64,000 nucleotides of DNA from Cydia pomonella. Taxonomy: Eukaryota > Arthropoda > Insecta > Lepidoptera > Tortricidae. Each line of letters begins with the position of its first letter. Position 1 is the stretch's first letter. The position numbers and the translations under genes are program-made. The DNA is taken from contig NC_084725.1 in assembly GCF_033807575.1 (NCBI RefSeq), positions 4,251,001 to 4,315,000 on the forward strand. Reading direction: 5' to 3'. Below the pieces are notes generated by a model. The model saw only the letters and a list, made by a program, of their open reading frames with translations, was not told the origin of the DNA and ran no database searches. This document shows, in pieces, positions 44,901 to 52,500 of the stretch.

Positions 44901-46488
44901 GTGCTAATATTGACACCCGAGCAAGCGAAAGATTCCAAAATTGAACCACGATCGTAGCGAGAGCCTCCGAGTGGAACACAATTTTTTTCACCACACCAAT
45001 GCGAATAAAATACTAACTATGAAATACCAAAAAAAAAACACCAAATCAAATCCAAATGAATCCACATGTGGATAATATGCAACTTTCTCAATAGTTTTTG
45101 AATAATCAAGAGGGCATTTTCCAGTTGGTGTGGCAAAAAGTCTTTTACCCGATTCTGGTACACCTAAGCCACCGCAGATCGCCGTTATCCGCGCCCACTG
45201 GCCAAGAAGCAAAACAAAACGCGGAGCAAAACGAAACGCAGAAAAACGAAGCACGGAACAAAACGTAGCGGGCTCTAATGAATGCTGTGAGGAATTGCGT
45301 TTCGTTTCCGATAGCGATGGGAGTTTGCATTAACTTTCCTTAATAAATACGATGTTTTCTTTTGAGGTCCGGTTTTACTGCTTAAGCTAGCAGATTTTCA
45401 TGCAGATTGGAAAAAAGGCGACAAATTATATTTCTCTTTCCTGATGCTCAATTTGGGCCGATCCATGATTCATATTATCCATATCTATTGAATAGTATCT
45501 AAATCTTAAGAAAATTTACTTTTTAAAATGAATCATTTTCTGAAAATTTAACTGTATAATGTGACCAGGATTATTTATAAACTGAAATTGATGTCATATA
45601 TTTAAAGAAAATGTTACGAAGCCTGCGGGGCAGCCGCAATAGTCTCCTTACAGTTATAACTGACAGGCTTGATAGTCAGCTTCTTGTGCACTGGTCTTTT
45701 TCTGGATTCTAACCCGAGTCCTCCTGCTTCGTAGGCAGGGTCGCTACCAACTAGGCCAGGAGGCCGTTAGAGTTAGACCAAGCTAAGTTGGCAGCGATTT
45801 TGATAGACCAGACTGTGCGAGTGTTATTTTAAATGTCAATCTTCTATAAAATTATGACGAATAAACAATTTCCTTACGTATACGTCTGGCTTTTGAAACG
45901 TTGGTGGCCTAGTGGTAAGAGCGTGCGACTTTCAATCCGAATGTCGCGGGTCGAACCCCGGCTCGTAGTAATGAGTTTTTCGGAACTTATGTACGAAATA
46001 TCATTTGATATTTACCAGCTTTTCGGTAAAGAATGACATCATGAGAAAACCGGATTAATTCCAATAAGGTCTATTTACCCTCTGGGTTGGAAGATCAGAC
46101 TGCAGTTGCTTTCGTATAAAAAATTCCTATGCCAATTCTTTAAGATCAAAGCGTCTCCGCTGGCTCCGTCACCTAGAGAGGATGGGAGAGGAGGAGGAGT
46201 GGGGCACCCGAGTGGAAAACGTCCGTCTGGGCGTCCCAGATACCGCTGAAGTGACGAAGTCCTAAAAGACCTGAGGGCCTACCGCGAACCACGTTCGACG
46301 TGTTGTCTCTCTGTCGCACTTGTAAATTCGTGCGTAAGTGTGATAGGGAGGCAACACGTCGAACGCGGTTCGCGGTAGGCCCTCTGTTCGCCTCGGAATA
46401 CCCAATTGGTGCGAAGTGGCGCAGGATAGGACAGAGTGGCGCTCTCTTGCGTCAGAGGCCAAGATCCTGTTTGAGTCACTGAGTCAGT

Positions 46489-46521
<33 letters not shown>

Positions 46522-49500
46522 TGCCAGTTATTTAAATCTCTTTAGTTGCCAGGCGGACCCTAAGTTTTAATGAGTTGTGGCAAAAAGCCGAGATAATGCG
46601 AGGAAGATGAAGACAACGTCTGGCTTCTCGTAAGTTTTATACCTACACAAACGTTTAGCGAAGCACTAAAACTCCAACAGGGCCCTGAGCATTCATCAAT
46701 ACCAATCAATAATGAACCCTCATAAAATTCTGCTTAGAATTTCACTTTCAACTTCATTAAGATTCAGAAGTTTAAGCGGGAGGCAATTTGCTAAAAATCG
46801 CGAACAATTTTCTATTGTGAAAGTTCCGAATGTGTTCGACTTATTAAAATTTATAAGGGCATTCGAATAACGGGAAACATTAAAAGGTCAACTTAATGTA
46901 TAATTAAAATATTCTCAAAGTTAGTCAAGAATTTAAATACAGGATATGGTGAAGATGAAAAATGGTGTACACAAAATAATATTATGCATGTACTTGTATA
47001 GTTGCGGACTTAAATTAAGGGTTTACTTAATTTAAGTCCGCAACTATACAAGTACACGTACTTAAGGGTTTACTTTACATTGGACATTTCATACCGTTAG
47101 TAATGACAACCAAATTAAATCTGTACTATACGCTTGCAAATTTCATCTCATAGATGTTTTTGTATCTGAAACTGGAGAAAGAAACCATGACATTGTCTTG
47201 AGATACTTCTTTTATTTGCTTACAATATTATTCATTCTTTTAAATCAGTATCCGTCTCCAAAAAAAACAAGGTTTTATCATAAAAAATAGCATTGTTTAA
47301 TTTATGAACAACAAAAAAAGCGATAGAATATCACAAGCAATGGAATGTTATTCCCATATCAACTTGCATAGTTTAATTCGTTTTATATGGGCCCTATTCT
47401 CGCTTTTAAAACAGAAATACATCAAAGATCACCCATTTATATATACACTTCTACAGCTGCAAAAATATGTATCGAGAGAATCGTCTCATAAATATGGTAC
47501 TACGCTCTTATTACACTGGAATAAGATGCTATGGTACATATTTTTTAAGTAAGATGTGTACACCCATATTTTTATACTTGACTGTACAAAATTTTCGACG
47601 CAAAATAAACTTACACCCCGAAATCCTGAATGATGCTCAAAAGTAATTTGAGTCGCTTTTGTTCGAAAATATATATGGATCGACGTGAAATTTGAATCAA
47701 AATTTAAGCATCCATTTTAACTTTTTGCTTTTGGGAAATTTCACGTTTAATCATTATCGTTCCGTGTACGTGTTTATTATTTATGATGATAATTAATGGG
47801 CTGAATACAAAGAGGGATAATGAAGGTAACGATGTGGAAGACGATATATTGATTGATATATTGATTTGACGACCGGTTTGGCCTAGTGGGTAGTGACCCT
47901 GCCTACGAAGCTGATGGTCCCGGGTTCAAATCCTGGTAAGGGCTTTATTCGTGTGATGAGCACGGATATTTGTTCCTGAGTCATGGATGTTTTCTATATA
48001 TTTAAGTATTTATAAATATTTATATATTATATATATCGTTGTCTAAGTACCCTCAACACAAGCCTTATTGAGCTTACTGTGGGACTTAGTCAATTTGTGT
48101 AATAATGTCCTATAATATTTATTTATTTTTATTTATTTTATATTGGGCTAACTGATGCGACATACCTAAGCAACACCAATACGGTGAGAGTTAGCTTTAC
48201 TATATCTCGTGTTAGTCACGACGACGCCTGCCTGACTCTTATTGTCATTTTATTAAAGTTTAGATTTGACAAATCTATATCACTACTACATTAGGTCAGG
48301 GTATAAGAGTGCTTTTATTGAACACATAATAAATACAAATACGAATATAAAAAAAACAGTGCGAGTCAGACTCACCCACTAAGGGTACCGTACAAATTTA
48401 ACTTGTTTTTAGTTTTTTTTTTGTCCAAATTTAAAATTTTATGATTGTTTCCTGTATTTGTAGTATAAGACAATATTACTTCTCAAATTTCATAGTTCTA
48501 GGTCAACGGGAAGTACCCTATGAATTCCCTTGAGAGTGTCGAAATATACGTTTTTCGCGACATAAACGGTCGTATCTTTTTTACGTTAATTTAGAAGATT
48601 GAATTTTTCACAGCTTCAAGGGACTGTAGATTTAAGTATATTCTTTAAATTTTAACTCGATACCACGCGTTCCAGAGATAAAGGGTCTTGACAGACAGAC
48701 AGACGGACAACAAAGTAATCCTATAAGGGTTCCGGTTTTTCCTTTTTGAAGCACGGAACCCTAAAAACAGGAATAACTATGTAAAAACTAAATTACTAAA
48801 TAATTGTAACGTTCGGTTTGACTAGTCTAAATTCCAAACTAACAAAAAGTTACCAAAAGGATTTAACAAAAGCTAACTAGAATAATTTATACGAATAACT
48901 AATTATTAAAATATACCCTTACGGAATAACTAAAAGATAAAACTAGGACAGCGAATAAAATAGTAAAACTCGTAGTTGCCCCTCGAGGCACATCGTTAGT
49001 CCGGACAGTTGAACTTGCCCGCGGAGGCGGACACTCATTAATTAAATATTAATAGTTAATATAACAAAAGCTCTGACCCGAAACTTCGCCAACTTGCTGG
49101 TTAATCGCCGCATAAGTGTAGTGTTGGGCCATTCCGATTGTTCCTGGGAACATTTAAACAACTTCACATTAGGACTGCAGTATGTATTGTATTATTTTAA
49201 ATAATTGGTACCTATTTATATCAATGCCTGGTACCTAACTTAAAAATTAATCCTTTAAATACCCAAGTATTTAAAAATAATAACAAGCTGCTTGTCTAAA
49301 ACGGCTAAAAAGGAGAAGTAAGTAAGTAAATATTCTTTATTACACCAAAAATTATACATTTTACATACATGTAAACCTACAAATAAATTTTAAAGGAAAA
49401 TATGTAGAACCGAGTAACAACAGGCGGTCTTAGAAATATTAATATTAGGATATATATTATACAGAATGATTCAGGAGACGTGAGCAGGATCAAGCCTGCA

Positions 49501-52500
49501 TATTCGGTAAATTATCAGCAACTGTTTCGTACCAGTATTTGTGAGATTAACATTAATTTAATATTTACTGTTAAAAAAAAGAGTTTTATTTTATTTACGA
49601 TATTTATGGTCACCCTCTTTGTTTTATCCATAATAGTGACAAATTGAGTGTCATCGGAGTGTGGTTACTTTTATAAAATCGTATCTCACTCAAGTGTGAC
49701 ATTTTATTTTCTTCATAATCAAAGTGCTGTCATAACGGTTAAAGAGGTTTTATCTTTGTTAATTAAGTGTTGTAGGGTGTCCATGATTGTAGATAATCAA
49801 ATTTGTCCTTAAGAAAAAGTTAAATAACAGATAAAAAGCGTGATTGTTTTACTTAAACATGATGGTGAACGATTCATTAACATTTACTGATTGTGTAGGC
49901 TTAGTCCAGCTCACGTCTCATGAATCACCCTGTATATTAGGTTATAGGGTTAAGTATGTAATATATTGGGCACTCCATAATATTACAAAGCACTAAAACT
50001 TTAGGTACAGAAAATCACTTATCCGTGTTGTATAAGCACGCTTTAGTGAATTTACCTGTTAAAATATATAGTAAACAATACTTTTCGCTTGCCAAGGAGT
50101 GGAATGCCCTGCCCGAGTCTGGGTTTCCGCATGAGCACAATCTGAATCTCTTCAAGGCTAGAGTAAACAGGTATCTCATAGGTAAGCGTGCTGCACCGTA
50201 GACCGCATCATCACTTACCATCAGGTGGTCAAACGCCTACCTATCCTCCATAAAAAAAACACTTTGTTATGCAAGGGGGGGGGGGGAGACCTTTTCTCTG
50301 CAGCTGACTGTACAATAATGTTAGTACAGTCTTAAAGTTACCTGTAAAAGTCTACCTTCTTCTTTTTTTTGTTCTTGGCGATAATACTGCGATCTTGTCC
50401 TTGTCAGCAATTTTATCTTCAAAACTATCTTCATGGTCAACAATACAGCTGCCTTCTTACCAGCAATACCGTTTGCGATCTATCTTTTCGTCAGAAAAAA
50501 AACTGTCTATTTTACAAGCTTTTATTTAACTTGCAATATATATATGTGTGTGTGTAACCATGTTTGTGCGGGTCAAATCATGCAAGTTAAATTTGCATTT
50601 CCCATTGGAATTAAAATATTAATATTAAGCTGAAACTTGCACACATAATATGTAAGATGGGTGACATTGCAATAGTATAGTAGTGGTAGACCGAGCTGAT
50701 CTGATGATGGAAACAGGAGGTGACCATAGGAACTCTGTGATAAAACAACTTAACCTAAGTGTGTTTGGGTTGGTTAGAATAGTCTCGATGAGTATTAGTT
50801 GGCTGTGAAAAAAAAGTACAGGAACTGAAAAAATCTTGTATCAAAAATGATTTTTTTGTCAAAAAACTTATTTATAATAATAATCATCTATACCATCAAT
50901 GCCATATTGACCAATACCTAAATGTCCCCAGCAGCGGCACATCACTACGCACGAAGCTTAATATTTAAGCTCGCATTTTACACCATGTTGAGTTTCAGCA
51001 TAACTTGATAGCGGAAGCTTTTGGCTTCTTCCCTCATAAATAAATAAGCTCCATGTTACAGTGAATTAGAAGTAATTTAAAGCGACGTAGAATATTTTAT
51101 AAGTGCTTTGAGAAGCACTAATTATACACAGATGAGTTATAATTTATACTTTAAAGCAAATATTACTTGAAGTTGGAATTTTATCCGTCGGGTTCACTTG
51201 TAGTATCTGTTTCCAAGTAAAAGAAAATTACTTGCACATTTTCTTTAGTGACATAGAATCCACCGTCAGTAAGTTCTTAATGAAACACTTCTTTAAACTT
51301 TTTGCTACGTAGTTTAATTTAAAACAAAGCACCCGTTTGACGCGTTAAAAATGTATCTGTATTATTTATTTCAACAAGATTCAAGTAAAATACGATTCAA
51401 GAAAATGTTTGATGACATTTAATTTAATTCAAGTAACTCAATCACAGAGTTTGCAAACAAAGAAGGGTCTGTTTATAGACAAACAGCGACTTGGGACAAA
51501 TAGAGGCGTCTGAAAGGGCTTTACGCACCGCCTCTGAGCAATGCGATTATACTGATAAGTATCAGGAACTGGGACTGTAATGATCTGTATTGTCTAGTTA
51601 ATAAGCAGTCAATGTCAATGCCTACGTCGTATCAGATGTAAACAAGAAGTAAATACGTAAATTAAGATGTACTTACTAACCCCTAGCTATAACGATGGTA
51701 CTAACAATGTTTTTTGGAATTTTTATGGTTCTGAAATTTTTTTTTTTTTTAAGACGATGCATTGTAAATTTTGGCGACAGGTATCTTGATTTATCTCATG
51801 AATTACAAAACTCATGGAAGTATTGTTTAGTGAACTGGTTATTCATGGCATCGACTTCATTTCTGTAGATGCCGTTGTACGATTGGTTAACTTTTATGGT
51901 AGAGAAAATCGTATCAAAGATGCCTCTTTTTAGACAAACATTTAATCTGAATCTGAATCATCCGATATAAGATCTGACAATATCAAAACGCTCTTAAGAG
52001 TAAAAGATTTGTTTTTGTTTGACCCTCAATTTTTGCTTGTTTCACTGATGTATTGCTTTGCCTGCAGATCGCAGAAACAGTTGCTGACCCGGTATCGGAA
52101 TTGGACTTCACCGAACGCGGAGCGTCTAGCCAGCTTGAGATAACAGTGCTGGAGACGGAACAGTACCGAGTTGGACTGACATACACCAGCAACAGCCTAG
52201 CCAGGGCCTACCACCATGAGGAGCCTAGCAAGAACCACAGTGTAGTCAAGTATGTCTTGCGTACAACAACTTCTTGAACGACCAGAGCCGGATTGCACTA
52301 AGAGTATTAGCTTGTATTTTATTATGCAATAGGCCCCAGGTGTATAATCTTAAGATTTCATGGAGCTAAAAGCTAGGTGAAGATTACCGTGGTAAGATTA
52401 GTATTGGAAACGGACCAGTGGCTTGACACTTTATACATCCCGTATATTTTTCTGTAGATACACATCACAGGTGTGGTGCCAACAGAAGTGTACTTACTCC

